Assembly (NCBI RefSeq): GCF_014695975.1
Contig: NZ_JACJPI010000064.1
Span: 62,001 to 126,000 of the forward strand
DNA length: 64,000 bases
From: Leptolyngbya sp. FACHB-321
Lineage (GTDB): Bacteria > Cyanobacteriota > Cyanobacteriia > Leptolyngbyales > Leptolyngbyaceae
Direction of reading: 5' to 3'
Shown here: positions 1 through 8,875 of the stretch, in pieces
How the letters are laid out: every line of letters starts with the position of its first letter
Numbering within the stretch: position 1 is the first letter of the stretch
Notes under the pieces: generated by a model
Database searches by the model: none
Told to the model about the DNA's origin: nothing
What the model saw: the letters and a program-made list of their open reading frames with translations, nothing else
Translations under genes and position numbers: made by a program

Positions 1-1389
1 TTACAAACTGGTGAGACGCAAGTCTATGAATTTCAGCTACTCCGAGATGACAAAGCCTGTACTGAAGAAGCTCGCATTGTAGTAAGCGGGGAGGATGAAG
101 TGCTGGTCATGGTTCGTGATATCAGCGATCGCAAACAAGCAGAAGAAGCACTGTTTCAACTAGCGGCGATCGTCGAATCCTCTTGTGATGCCATCATCGG
201 TGTAGCGCTAGACGGCAAAATTACAAGCTGGAATGCCGGTGCTACGAAAATCTATGGCTACTCGGCTGAAGAAACCAGAGGGCAATCAGCGATCGTGCTT
301 CTAGCCGTCGCAACTCACTCAAAGGAATGGCTAGAAATGATTGCTGATGAAAATCCAGCGCAGTACTTAAACTATTGCGAAACGCAACATAGCCGCAAAG
401 ATGGCAAGTGGATTGATGTCGCGTTGACGATCTCTCCCGTTCGGGATGCAGCAGGCAACAGAACTGGGGCTTCGATTATTGCCCGCGATATTAGCGATCG
501 CCGCGCCATGGAACGTATGAAGGATGAATTTATTTCGGTCGTGAGCCATGAATTGAGAACACCCTTAACGTCGCTTAAAGGCTCACTTAGCCTGCTGCAA
601 ACCGGACAAATCGGTAGCCTCTCTGCTAAAGGACAACGGATGCTAGAGATTGCTTTCAATAGCGCCGATCGCCTCGGTGTCCTCATTAACAACATCCTTG
701 ATCTGGAGCGGCTAGGCTCTAGTCAATCTCTGCTTACCAAGCAAACCTTTGATGTTACTGATCTAATGCAACAAGTCGTTAGTGAGATGCAATTAAGCGC
801 TGAAAAAGCAAATATTGCCGTCTCTATTGCCTCGGCATCCACTCAACTGCATGCCGATCGCGATCGCCTGGTACAGGTTCTCACAAATCTACTTAGTAAC
901 GCCATCAAATTCTCCCCACCTGGTACAACAGTTTGGCTAACGGCTGCCTTAACTCAAGAGACAAGCGAAAAGTCAGAGCCAGGGGTGGGCGCTCCAAACC
1001 TTGCTGTGACGGTTCAGCCGAGCCATCCGAGCACAAGTAACCTAGCCCTCAACCCTCAACACACCCAGACCCAGCACACCCAGAGCCTAACACCCGGCAC
1101 CCTACTGCTTACCGTTAAAGACCAGGGACGCGGTATCCCAACCGACAAACTAGAGGTAATCTTCGAGCGTTTTCAACAGGTTGATGCGTCGGATGCTCGT
1201 CAGAGAGGTGGTACGGGCTTAGGTCTGACAATCTGCCGGAGCATAGTCGAGCAACACGGTGGGCAGATTTGGGCAGAGAGTGTATTGGGTGAAGGGAGTA
1301 CGTTCTACGTAACGTTGCCAATAGACATCGCAATGCCGCGATCGACCACCTTACTTCAGGGGCAAACTGAAGTTGAAGTTAAACGCTAG
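1..1389 (+). CDS. PAS-type sensor histidine kinase, 5' end outside window
   Basis: The reading frame is open from base 1, so the first internal GTG at 100 is not a convincing start and the gene continues to the left. The order is the end of one PAS domain, a full PAS domain (about 160-510), HisKA and HATPase_c. The H-box SHELRTPLTS has its His codon at 547-549. The N-box reads LLSNAIKFS, the G1 box DQGRGIP and the G2 box GGTGLGLTI, so the kinase looks catalytically complete. No membrane segment is seen in the visible part. A 40- to 50-residue Gln/Thr/Pro-rich insert lies between the N and G1 boxes (about 950-1100); its DNA is a short imperfect repeat. The receiver gene starts 78 bases downstream and is the likely phosphorylation partner (inference). 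Confidence 0.93.
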   Translation, partial: LQTGETQVYEFQLLRDDKACTEEARIVVSGEDEVLVMVRDISDRKQAEEALFQLAAIVESSCDAIIGVALDGKITSWNAGATKIYGYSAEETRGQSAIVLLAVATHSKEWLEMIADENPAQYLNYCETQHSRKDGKWIDVALTISPVRDAAGNRTGASIIARDISDRRAMERMKDEFISVVSHELRTPLTSLKGSLSLLQTGQIGSLSAKGQRMLEIAFNSADRLGVLINNILDLERLGSSQSLLTKQTFDVTDLMQQVVSEMQLSAEKANIAVSIASASTQLHADRDRLVQVLTNLLSNAIKFSPPGTTVWLTAALTQETSEKSEPGVGAPNLAVTVQPSHPSTSNLALNPQHTQTQHTQSLTPGTLLLTVKDQGRGIPTDKLEVIFERFQQVDASDARQRGGTGLGLTICRSIVEQHGGQIWAESVLGEGSTFYVTLPIDIAMPRSTTLLQGQTEVEVKR

Positions 1390-1467
1390 CGCTTTTGACA
1401 CACCGTAAGCAAAAGCAGTTTTTCATTGACTATAAAGTATTACAAATTATTAGCGAGGTGATGAGTC

Positions 1468-1848
1468 GTGACAGTTAAACGAGTTTTGATTATTGATGAC
1501 GAAGATGATATTCGAGAGGTCGCCCAAACCAGCTTAGAAATTATGGGAGGGTGGAACGTTTTCACAGCCGCCTCTAGCCACGAAGGCATTACAATGGCTG
1601 AAGCAGAACAGCCAGACGCAATCTTGCTTGATGTGATGCTGCCTGATATGGATGGTCCTGCTACTTTTCAAAAACTGCAAGCCAATCCCACAACAGCTCA
1701 AATTCCAGTTATTCTACTAACGGCTAAAGCCCAAGCCTCTGACCAGCGCTACTTTGCTGACTTAGGTGTTATGGCTGTATTAACTAAACCATTTGATCCT
1801 GTTACCTTAGCTGACCAGGTTGCAGAAGCACTTGCTTGGAATGTATGA
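1468..1848 (+). CDS. Single-domain response regulator (CheY-like receiver)
   Basis: This 126-residue protein is a receiver domain only. It has the acidic pair DDE near residues 10-12, the phospho-acceptor Asp in LLDVMLPD (about residue 55), the switch Thr in LLTAKA and the conserved Lys in LTKPFDP. There is no DNA-binding or enzymatic output domain, so it probably passes the signal on through protein contacts or a phosphorelay. The start is GTG at 1468, preceded by GCGAGGTG about 7 bases upstream; an ATG at 1461 is in another frame. It lies between a histidine kinase and a GGDEF-EAL protein on the same strand, which suggests a kinase-receiver-c-di-GMP pathway (inference). Confidence 0.93.
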   Translation: MTVKRVLIIDDEDDIREVAQTSLEIMGGWNVFTAASSHEGITMAEAEQPDAILLDVMLPDMDGPATFQKLQANPTTAQIPVILLTAKAQASDQRYFADLGVMAVLTKPFDPVTLADQVAEALAWNV

Positions 1849-2016
1849 TCCCTTGCTGGTATCTATGATCACCCAACGCATCTATGACCAGCTAACGTTA
1901 GAATCTTCTCAAGTTCTTCACCTTGCAGGGGTAAATTCACGGTTGAACGATGCGTTGTCCCTGCTCCTACCTTTCAGCATCGTTTGAAGTGAATGGTTCT
2001 TTAGCCAAATTGCAAG

Positions 2017-3699
2017 ATGCAAGAACAGAGTACAAGTTTCCCCCCTCATAGTGCAGCCTGCGGACCTCCCGTTGCTCCAAGGCCAAGTAGCGATGATATC
2101 GCCGCTTTGGTGAGCTATGAACTCCGCACTCCGCTTACCTCCATTCGGGCAGCACTCGGTTTGTTGATGACCGGGATGCTAGGCACTTTGCCCGAGCGAG
2201 GGCAACGCATGTTAGAGATTGCATTAAGCAATACTGACCGCTTAATGCATCTCGTTGAGGTATTAGAGCGTGAACCAGAGGTAGCCAACAGTTTGACAGT
2301 TCCGCCAGCAGTAGAGAATGCCCCTGATCCAAATATACAGAGGCTTTTACCTTTAAGCCTTTGGCGACGTCAAGCTTACTACGACAGTCTGACTGGCTTA
2401 CCCACCCAAGCATTGTTTCTCAGTTGGCTCAACCAGTCTTTTGCACCACTCTCAACCGTAAACCAGCCACAAACGCCACCGCTCATTGCCGTGCTTCTGG
2501 TTGATCTGGATCGGTTTCAGGTGATCAACGACAGTTTGGGCTATGACATGGGAGACCAATTGCTGATGAAGATTGCCGATCGTTTAGCTGCTGCTCTCCC
2601 AGCAACAGGCGCGATCGCTCGCTTGCAAGCAGACAAGTTTGCGATTTTACTGCGAGATGTTGCTGCTATGGACCTAGCAGTGGCGGCAGCAGACGATATC
2701 CAGCAAGCGCTCACTGCCCCGTTTAACCTGAATAATCAGGAAGTTTTTGTGACAGCTAGCATAGGCATTGCCTGGAATCAAACAGTCTACGATCGTGCCG
2801 AACATCTCCTGCATGATGCTGATACAGCCATGTACCAAGCCAAAGCACTGGGTAAAGCCCGTTGTGAAATTTTTGATGTTGGCGTGCGACTGGAAGCAAC
2901 CTCTCGTTTACGCCTCGAAACAGATCTCCGACTTGCTCTAGAGCGCCAGGAATTTAAACTTTACTATCAGCCGATCGTCTCCATTGCGACTCAACAAATC
3001 ACTGGCTTTGAGGCATTGATACGCTGGCAGCATCCAGAAAACGGACTGGTATCACCATTGAAATTTATTGCTTTGGCTGAAGAAACTGGTTTAATTAACC
3101 CGATTGGTCAATGGGTGTTGCGCGAAGCGTGTCGGCAGCTCTGCCTTTGGCAAGCACAAACCCCGATGGAACCACCCCTAACCGTTAGCGTGAACCTTTC
3201 AGCCCAGCAATTCTCGCAACCTGATTTGGTTGAACAGGTGCAACAAAGCCTTGCAGAAACCGGACTAGATCCACGTAGCCTCAGGTTAGAAATCACCGAA
3301 AGCGCCATTATGGCGAATCCTGAAACTGCTGCCAGGATGTTGCAACAGATCAAAGCTCTAGGTGTTCAGCTCTATATCGATGATTTTGGCACTGGCTATT
3401 CTTCGCTGGCTTATCTACACCGCTTCCCCATTGACACGTTGAAGATTGATCGATCGTTTGTTAACCGCGTCGATGTTGATCTGGAGCAACTGGAAATTGT
3501 CCGTACAATCATTCAGCTTGCCTGGAACCTCGGTATTAATGTGATTGCTGAGGGTGTAGAAACATCCAAACAACTAATGCAGCTCAAGGCGCTTAGATGT
3601 GATTACGCTCAAGGCTTTTTCTTCTCAAAACCGCTTGATAGTGAAGCTGCTGGTGCCTTTATCAAGCAAAGCTTATCACCCCAGGCTGATGCCGTTTAG
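2017..3699 (+). CDS. HisKA-like (Tyr for His) + degenerate GGDEF + EAL protein
   Basis: Residues 25-87 are a HisKA-type dimerisation helix pair closely resembling those of the kinases at 1-1389 and 5473-7839. The H-box reads VSYELRTPLTS: the phospho-accepting His is Tyr34 (codon TAT, 2116-2118), and no HATPase domain follows. A GGDEF domain (about 120-285) starts with DSLTGLPT, but its signature is QADKF (204-208) instead of GGDEF, so cyclase activity is unlikely. The EAL domain (about 300-550) keeps EALIRW (332-337), the NLSAQQF segment, DDFGTGYSSL (455-464) and AEGVET, so c-di-GMP phosphodiesterase activity is plausible. No membrane segments are seen. The domain may pair with a neighbouring kinase or receive the signal of the receiver at 1468 (inference). 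Confidence 0.93.
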   Translation: MQEQSTSFPPHSAACGPPVAPRPSSDDIAALVSYELRTPLTSIRAALGLLMTGMLGTLPERGQRMLEIALSNTDRLMHLVEVLEREPEVANSLTVPPAVENAPDPNIQRLLPLSLWRRQAYYDSLTGLPTQALFLSWLNQSFAPLSTVNQPQTPPLIAVLLVDLDRFQVINDSLGYDMGDQLLMKIADRLAAALPATGAIARLQADKFAILLRDVAAMDLAVAAADDIQQALTAPFNLNNQEVFVTASIGIAWNQTVYDRAEHLLHDADTAMYQAKALGKARCEIFDVGVRLEATSRLRLETDLRLALERQEFKLYYQPIVSIATQQITGFEALIRWQHPENGLVSPLKFIALAEETGLINPIGQWVLREACRQLCLWQAQTPMEPPLTVSVNLSAQQFSQPDLVEQVQQSLAETGLDPRSLRLEITESAIMANPETAARMLQQIKALGVQLYIDDFGTGYSSLAYLHRFPIDTLKIDRSFVNRVDVDLEQLEIVRTIIQLAWNLGINVIAEGVETSKQLMQLKALRCDYAQGFFFSKPLDSEAAGAFIKQSLSPQADAV

Positions 3700-3886
3700 A
3701 TAGCTATCAGCGAACTCTAAGGACGGAGCTTAGAACCGAATAATTACCACCTTATGTAGGAGAAATGCCTCTCTTTCCAAGTTCCTCACCTTTTAGCTTT
3801 AGATTCAAAGTAATGCAGTTGTTGGTTTGCCCTCAACCCAACAGCATTCCCCTTGAATCAGTTAATGCTTAGGATGAGCTACAACG

Positions 3887-4264
3887 ATGGAACCTTTGCT
3901 AATCAACGAAAAACTTGTTTCACTCTTTAATTTTTGGGCTGATGGCAAATTGCAAAGCGGCATGCGTTGCTCAAACGAATTATTTCGTCAGGTACGCACT
4001 TTCGCGTTTGATCAGCGTCAGAGAGTTTACTCGTTGGGCTGGGCGTTAGCAGAGCGAGGCATCCAAGTTGTTATTACCTGGTCGCATCGGGGGTATGGGC
4101 TTTGGATTTGCCTCCGTGTACCTCAGACGCTACCGAAGCCTGTGCAAAGAACCCAACCAGGCAGTCGTACAGTGCCTGTTACAAAGCTTGTGGCTACCAA
4201 ACCGCACCAGATGCGCTCTAAGTATGGGAATGTAAAAAAACGTTCCCTGGCACAGGTAGTTTAG
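3887..4264 (+). CDS. Small conserved-looking protein of unknown function
   Basis: I do not recognise an established domain. The protein has 125 residues. Its first ~80 resemble small cyanobacterial proteins I have seen with a pattern of FxFW near the N-terminus, a Cys-containing middle and a YxLGxALAxxG segment (residues ~50-60 here). The last 40 residues are basic and rich in Thr/Val/Lys, with no signal peptide or membrane helix. The ATG at 3887 follows a ~190-base gap after the GGDEF-EAL gene, so it may have its own promoter. The MITE-like element begins 122 bases after its stop. Function unknown. Confidence 0.6.
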   Translation: MEPLLINEKLVSLFNFWADGKLQSGMRCSNELFRQVRTFAFDQRQRVYSLGWALAERGIQVVITWSHRGYGLWICLRVPQTLPKPVQRTQPGSRTVPVTKLVATKPHQMRSKYGNVKKRSLAQVV

Positions 4265-4385
4265 GCGATCGACCAACCATTTCTGGTAACTTAAGGCTGG
4301 CTTAGTTGTGCTTGCACAGGGCTGAGTAGGCTGTCACCCGCTGAAAAAGTTCTCTAAAGCAGATTTTGTTGTTTTGCTTCACTGG

Positions 4386-4516
4386 TAAGTAGGAAGGCTA
4401 AATTAAGCACCACTGAGAGATTGGGTTTCGACAGCGCTCAACCCACCAACACCCAGGACTGAGAGCATTTCGACTTCGCTCAATGCGTCTTATGGATAAT
4501 TACGCCTAGCTACTTA
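4386..4516 (+). repeat. MITE-like element, copy A
   Basis: A 131-base non-coding element bounded by TAAGTAG and CTACTTA. The ends form imperfect inverted repeats: AAGTAGgaaGGCtaAATTA on the left and, read on the other strand, AAGTAGctaGGCgtAATTA on the right. Each outer end is TA, consistent with TA target duplication as in IS630/Tc1-type elements (inference). The left part matches copy B (15100-15313, opposite orientation) and fragment C (56410-56466). No transposase is encoded. It fills most of the 340-base gap between the small protein and the FecR gene; nothing else is seen there. Confidence 0.75.
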
Positions 4517-4604
4517 GTACAACCTTAAAGATCGATCATTCATATATGAAACTGGGTACGTTAAATGAGGCTGAATCGCCTACAGTATTGGATAGAAGGG
4601 ACTG

Positions 4605-5492
4605 ATGCGTAAGTCAACGAGTGAAAATCGCTCTCAATCTAAGACGATTTCAACTAAATGTTTTCTGCTAACGACCCTTCCCTTCCTGGTGGTGTTTATG
4701 TTTGCAGCCGCGGATAACAGCGGCTCCAATACCGTGCCTGTTAGAGTAGACCGATGGCTAGAAATTCAGCAGATGGCTGGTCCAGTTACTCTATATCGAG
4801 GACAATCCTCTCAACCAGCGCGGGTCGGTCTGCGGCTACAGGCAGTTGGCGATGGAATTAAGACTGGGAGCAAAGCAAAGGTGGTGTTAGCTGCCGATAC
4901 AGGTATTGGCACCATTAGCGTTTCGGAACAGACCAGCCTACGCATTCAAACATTGCAAGTGGCTCCTGGAAACGGACGCATCACGCGGCTCCAGGTGACG
5001 GGTGGGCAAGTGCGCTTGAAGGTGCGACCCTTTACTAATCCTGGCTCTCGCCTAGAGATTCAAACTCCAGCCGGTGTGAGCGGTGTACGAGGCACTGAGT
5101 TCGGCGTGAGTATTCAGCCCGATGGCAAAACTGGGCTGGCGACGTTGAGCGGCAGTGTCGTCAGTAATGCACTAGGGAAAGCGATCGCGGTGAATGGAGG
5201 GTTCCAGAATTTAGTGGTTGCAGGCGAACCACCGTCTCCTGCGGTGCCCTTGCGAAACGATACCAGCTTAAAAATTGAGATTCGCAAGGAAATTAAAGGC
5301 AATGTGCGCTGGGCGCGTCTCATCGGTCAAATCGACTTTGTGAATGGGTTGACGATCGCAGGGCAGCCACAAGTTACTGATCGCAATGGTCGGTTTGACC
5401 TGACCTTACCCATTGCCTCCCAAGCACGGGTGCAGGCAGTCGTAACAACGCCGTTAGGCAAAAAGCAGGTGTATGACCTGGCAACCTGGTAA
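4605..5492 (+). CDS. FecR-domain secreted or membrane-anchored protein
   Basis: A 295-residue protein with a basic N-terminus followed by a hydrophobic stretch (about 20-36), acting as signal peptide or anchor. Residues ~50-210 are a FecR-type beta domain, visible in the pattern LRxGDxIxTG...VxL...G, the segment LEIQTPAGVSGVRGTEF and a following strand-rich region. The C-terminal ~70 residues look like a carboxypeptidase-regulatory-like beta sandwich (GRFDLTLP). The ATG at 4605 has AGAAGGGA just upstream. The gene overlaps the CHASE2 kinase by 20 bases, so the two are probably co-translated. I infer that it senses or relays an extracytoplasmic signal to the kinase; the ligand is unknown. Confidence 0.85.
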   Translation: MRKSTSENRSQSKTISTKCFLLTTLPFLVVFMFAAADNSGSNTVPVRVDRWLEIQQMAGPVTLYRGQSSQPARVGLRLQAVGDGIKTGSKAKVVLAADTGIGTISVSEQTSLRIQTLQVAPGNGRITRLQVTGGQVRLKVRPFTNPGSRLEIQTPAGVSGVRGTEFGVSIQPDGKTGLATLSGSVVSNALGKAIAVNGGFQNLVVAGEPPSPAVPLRNDTSLKIEIRKEIKGNVRWARLIGQIDFVNGLTIAGQPQVTDRNGRFDLTLPIASQARVQAVVTTPLGKKQVYDLATW

Positions 5493-7839
5493 GTTAGGCT
5501 GGCGGCTACTTCCCGGTACCGCTACGGCTCTTGTCGTCGCACTGCTGTTTAAGTTGAGCGCCTGGTATCCCCTAGAGCAGCTTTCCTATCAAGCCTTGTT
5601 TCGCCTTCGGGGACCAACTGCCTGGGATGAGCGAGTGGTGGTAGTGACGATCGACAATGCCAGTTTAAAGGCGCTGGGTCGGTTTCCCTGGTCGCGTCAA
5701 CGCTATGCTCAACTGCTGAAGGCGTTAACCAAAGCAGAGGCAAGTGTGGTTGCCTTTGATATGTTGTGGTCTGAGCCGAGTGCTGAAGATACGCAACTGG
5801 CGAGTGCGATGCAGCAGCATGGGCGCGTGGTAGTGGCTCAAGCGTGGGATCACACTGGCGTACGATTAGTGCCAACCCCACTCTTGCAGGAATCAGCGAT
5901 CGCGGTTGGGCACATCCGCAAACATGAGAACTTAGGTAATCTAACCCAGCAGGTTGATCTTCAGATTGGTGAGCATACAGCGCTAGGCATCGCAGCGGTG
6001 CAGTCCTACGGGCTAGTCCAAGCCCCAGTGAACTTACCCGACCTTAAGCAGCCGTTTTGGATTAACTGGCCCGGTCCGGTAGAAGAAGCAACGTCCTATT
6101 CCTTTATCAAGGTGCTTAAAGGGCAGATTCCATCTCAAGCATTTAAGGACAAAATTGTTCTAGTTGGCTTGACAGCAACAGGGTTTGATCCATTAGATAC
6201 GCCATTTAATAGCAATCCAGCCACAAGCGGTATTTACCTTCATGCCGCTGTCGTTCATAACCTACTACGACAAAACCCGCTGCACCGTGTTCCAGACTAC
6301 TGGCTGTTACCCATCCTGCTCTTTGGGGGACCGGGCTTGAGCTTCTTTTTAAGCCATTGGCGGTTCAGGCTCCGGTTCGGTAGTTGGTTGGGCTTGAGTG
6401 TAACCTGGGTAGGCTTGAGTGTGCTGTTGCTCTGGGCTGGCTACTGGTTGCCCGTTGCCTTGCCGTTGGCATTGTTCACCGGGACACTGGGCACAACCTT
6501 GCTTTGTGAACAACTGAGAATGAGTGCCTTGCTGCAACGGCAGGTCAAACATCTTTGGCAGACCTACACTCCAGAGGTGGTGCTTGACAATACGCGATCG
6601 CTGCAACCGACGCCAGCCAACTACTTGCAGCAACCAGTATTAGTCCAGCAGGCAAGCCAACTAGCAGCTTTAGCAGAACAACTGGGGCGATCGCAAGCGG
6701 CTCAAGCGGCGATCGCCCGCAGTCTTTCTAGCGGTTTGCTTGCTGCTGATTTAGATGGGCTTGTTTGGTTTTGCAATCCTGTAGCAGCGACTTTGTTGCA
6801 GATCCATGTGGGCGATCGTCTTGACGATCATTTGGTGCCTCAGTGGCTCTCTAAGGCTCAATGGAAGGCAGATCTACAAAGCTTGAAAGCACAGCAACCG
6901 CTGAGCGTACATGAGTTACATCGCGGTGAGCACTGGTTAGAACTAAAGTTAGAGCCACTGTTTTATCAACCGCTGACTGGAGAAACCGCAGGTCAAATGC
7001 AGCCCTTAGATGGTCTGTTGCTGATTCTGAATGACATTACAGAGCGTCGTCTTATTGAACAAATGAAAAGTGAACTGGTTGCGCTAGTCAGTCATGAACT
7101 TCGCACACCTCTTACATCGATTCAAGGTGCTTTAAAACTGCTGCAAACTGGGAAGCTGGGCACTCTGCCAGCTAACGGACAGCGGATGCTTGATATAGCC
7201 GCCAAAAACACGAACCGCTTGATGCGTTTGACTAACGACCTCCTTGACCTAGAGCGCATTGAGTCAGGGACGGTTAGTTTATCCCAACAGTGCTGCCAGA
7301 TTGCGGCTCTCTTAGAGCAGGCAGCGGCAGTCATGCAAACAATGGCGGATGAGCAGTCTGTAGTTTTAGCGGTGCATTCCGTCAGTGCAAATGTTTGGGT
7401 TGATTCCGATCGCCTACTTCAAGTGCTGATCAATTTGCTGAGTAACGCCATCAAATTCTCCCACCCAGGCGGCAGCATCTGGCTCAACGCTGAGTTCCGG
7501 GCCGAAGCACTAGAGCATGGCAGGACGATCGAACTGAAGAGCCAAGGTGCAGAACGATCGCCGCACTTATCTGAAGTGGGTCACAACCCAGCACCTTACC
7601 TTCTCATTCGTGTCAAAGATGAGGGGCGAGGCATTCCCGCTGACAAGCTTGAGGCAGTCTTTGAACGTTTTCAGCAGGTAGAAGCGGCAGATGCTCAACA
7701 AAAAGGTGGCACAGGCTTAGGGCTAGCAATTTGCCGCACCATTGTGCAGCAGCATGGTGGACACATTTGGGTAGAAAGTGAGTCAGGTCAAGGTTGCACG
7801 TTTTGTTTGACCTTACCAAGTCATATTAACCACTGTTAG
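5473..7839 (+). CDS. CHASE2-domain sensor histidine kinase
   Basis: A 788-residue membrane kinase. TM1 is at about 9-31, followed by an extracytoplasmic CHASE2 domain (about 32-270, with VVVVTIDNASL, FPWSRQRYAQLL and FKDKIVLVG motifs), then three close TM helices (about 277-345). A linker and PAS domain (about 405-525) lead to HisKA with SHELRTPLTS (His541) and HATPase_c with LLSNAIKFS, DEGRGIP and GGTGLGLAI. The HisKA sequence is strikingly similar to those of the kinase at 1-1389 and the Tyr-substituted protein at 2017. The start lies inside the end of the FecR gene, with AGCAGG upstream. No receiver gene follows it, so its partner may be the lone receiver at 1468 (inference). Confidence 0.94.
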   Translation: MTWQPGKLGWRLLPGTATALVVALLFKLSAWYPLEQLSYQALFRLRGPTAWDERVVVVTIDNASLKALGRFPWSRQRYAQLLKALTKAEASVVAFDMLWSEPSAEDTQLASAMQQHGRVVVAQAWDHTGVRLVPTPLLQESAIAVGHIRKHENLGNLTQQVDLQIGEHTALGIAAVQSYGLVQAPVNLPDLKQPFWINWPGPVEEATSYSFIKVLKGQIPSQAFKDKIVLVGLTATGFDPLDTPFNSNPATSGIYLHAAVVHNLLRQNPLHRVPDYWLLPILLFGGPGLSFFLSHWRFRLRFGSWLGLSVTWVGLSVLLLWAGYWLPVALPLALFTGTLGTTLLCEQLRMSALLQRQVKHLWQTYTPEVVLDNTRSLQPTPANYLQQPVLVQQASQLAALAEQLGRSQAAQAAIARSLSSGLLAADLDGLVWFCNPVAATLLQIHVGDRLDDHLVPQWLSKAQWKADLQSLKAQQPLSVHELHRGEHWLELKLEPLFYQPLTGETAGQMQPLDGLLLILNDITERRLIEQMKSELVALVSHELRTPLTSIQGALKLLQTGKLGTLPANGQRMLDIAAKNTNRLMRLTNDLLDLERIESGTVSLSQQCCQIAALLEQAAAVMQTMADEQSVVLAVHSVSANVWVDSDRLLQVLINLLSNAIKFSHPGGSIWLNAEFRAEALEHGRTIELKSQGAERSPHLSEVGHNPAPYLLIRVKDEGRGIPADKLEAVFERFQQVEAADAQQKGGTGLGLAICRTIVQQHGGHIWVESESGQGCTFCLTLPSHINHC

Positions 7840-8020
7840 AGCAGTTGGACAGACTGAAAGCGATCGCTCATAGCCAACAAGATTGGCACCTTAAAGCAGT
7901 TTCTTATAGTTTTGGGTTGTCAATTTTGCATCGTTGAGCTTTTTAGCCTGCCCTGTTTTAGCTGTTCATTTTATGCACCTTAAGCTTAATTGCCCATCTA
8001 TGAGATGACGGTGGTAGGGC

Positions 8021-8875
8021 TTATTGAGGTTGGGCAATGCGCCGATAGCGCGCTTCAATCAACGAGTAAAAGCTGTAAGCGATCAACCCTAGAGCAACGA
8101 TGCCTAACAACCAGGCACCATAGGGTTGCTGTGCTAACGCCGCTAAGGCACCGCCTAACCCGATCGCTTCGGTGGCATCGTCATGCAAGGCAGCAAGAAC
8201 GAGAAAGCTCCCAATGATGCCAAACACAATGCCGCGCGCCGCAATCCCAAATTGCCCCAGCCATTTCGCCCACTTGCGCTCGGTCTCACTCATCTGATGG
8301 CGTTGAAAATGACGTTGAAAATCAGCTTTATAGGCTTGATAAAGGTACGAAAGCCCTACCCCAATCACCACTAGCCCTGCCAAACAGACTAACCCTTGCC
8401 CCCAGGGTTGAGCGATCAAGCGGGCTGTCCAATCCTGAGTTGCATTACTATTGCCCTTGCCATTGCCCGTGATGAGCTTTACTGCCGTCAACGCCAACCC
8501 GATATAAGCGGTTGCGCTAAAAGCGTAGCCAAGACGCTGCACAAGCTGCTTTGCCTTCATTGGCTCACCAGCGTGTTCCGGATCAAAAACGGTTTGGACA
8601 ACGCGCCAGAGCGCATAACCTATCAACCCGATCGCCACTAAAGCCAGTAGAAATTTCCCAAAAGGCTGGTCGAGGATAGTTTCTAAGGCTCCGCTCGTAT
8701 CGGTTGTTTTACCCCCAGTTGTAAAGGCTGCCTGTGCTGCCAAGAATCCAACGATCAAGTAGACAATGCCTTTGGCGGCATAACCGCATCGTGCTAGTGG
8801 TTCAACCCAGGGCTGGGCGGCTACCTGCCGTGCTGGTTGTTGAAGGTCGGAGAGAGGGGACTTTCGGCGGGACAT
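8021..8875 (-). CDS. DUF1206 family integral membrane protein
   Basis: A 284-residue polytopic membrane protein with six predicted helices arranged as three similar two-helix units. Each unit opens with a pattern like RxGYAAKGIVYLIVG, GYAFSATAYIGLAL or GIAARGIVFGIIG and closes with a Gln-Pro-(W/Y/F)-G turn (QPFGKFLL, QPWGQGLV, QPYGAWLL). This threefold internal repeat is characteristic of the DUF1206 family, whose biochemical role is not known. The ATG at 8875 is followed by a basic N-terminus. The gene stands alone, with its 3' end facing the CHASE2 kinase. Confidence 0.9.
   Translation of the reverse strand: MSRRKSPLSDLQQPARQVAAQPWVEPLARCGYAAKGIVYLIVGFLAAQAAFTTGGKTTDTSGALETILDQPFGKFLLALVAIGLIGYALWRVVQTVFDPEHAGEPMKAKQLVQRLGYAFSATAYIGLALTAVKLITGNGKGNSNATQDWTARLIAQPWGQGLVCLAGLVVIGVGLSYLYQAYKADFQRHFQRHQMSETERKWAKWLGQFGIAARGIVFGIIGSFLVLAALHDDATEAIGLGGALAALAQQPYGAWLLGIVALGLIAYSFYSLIEARYRRIAQPQ

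Noticed and set aside
7990-8217. 75-codon plus-strand frame after the CHASE2 kinase
   Set aside because: It is largely antisense to the DUF1206 gene, and its basic Arg/His-rich translation is typical of shadow frames.
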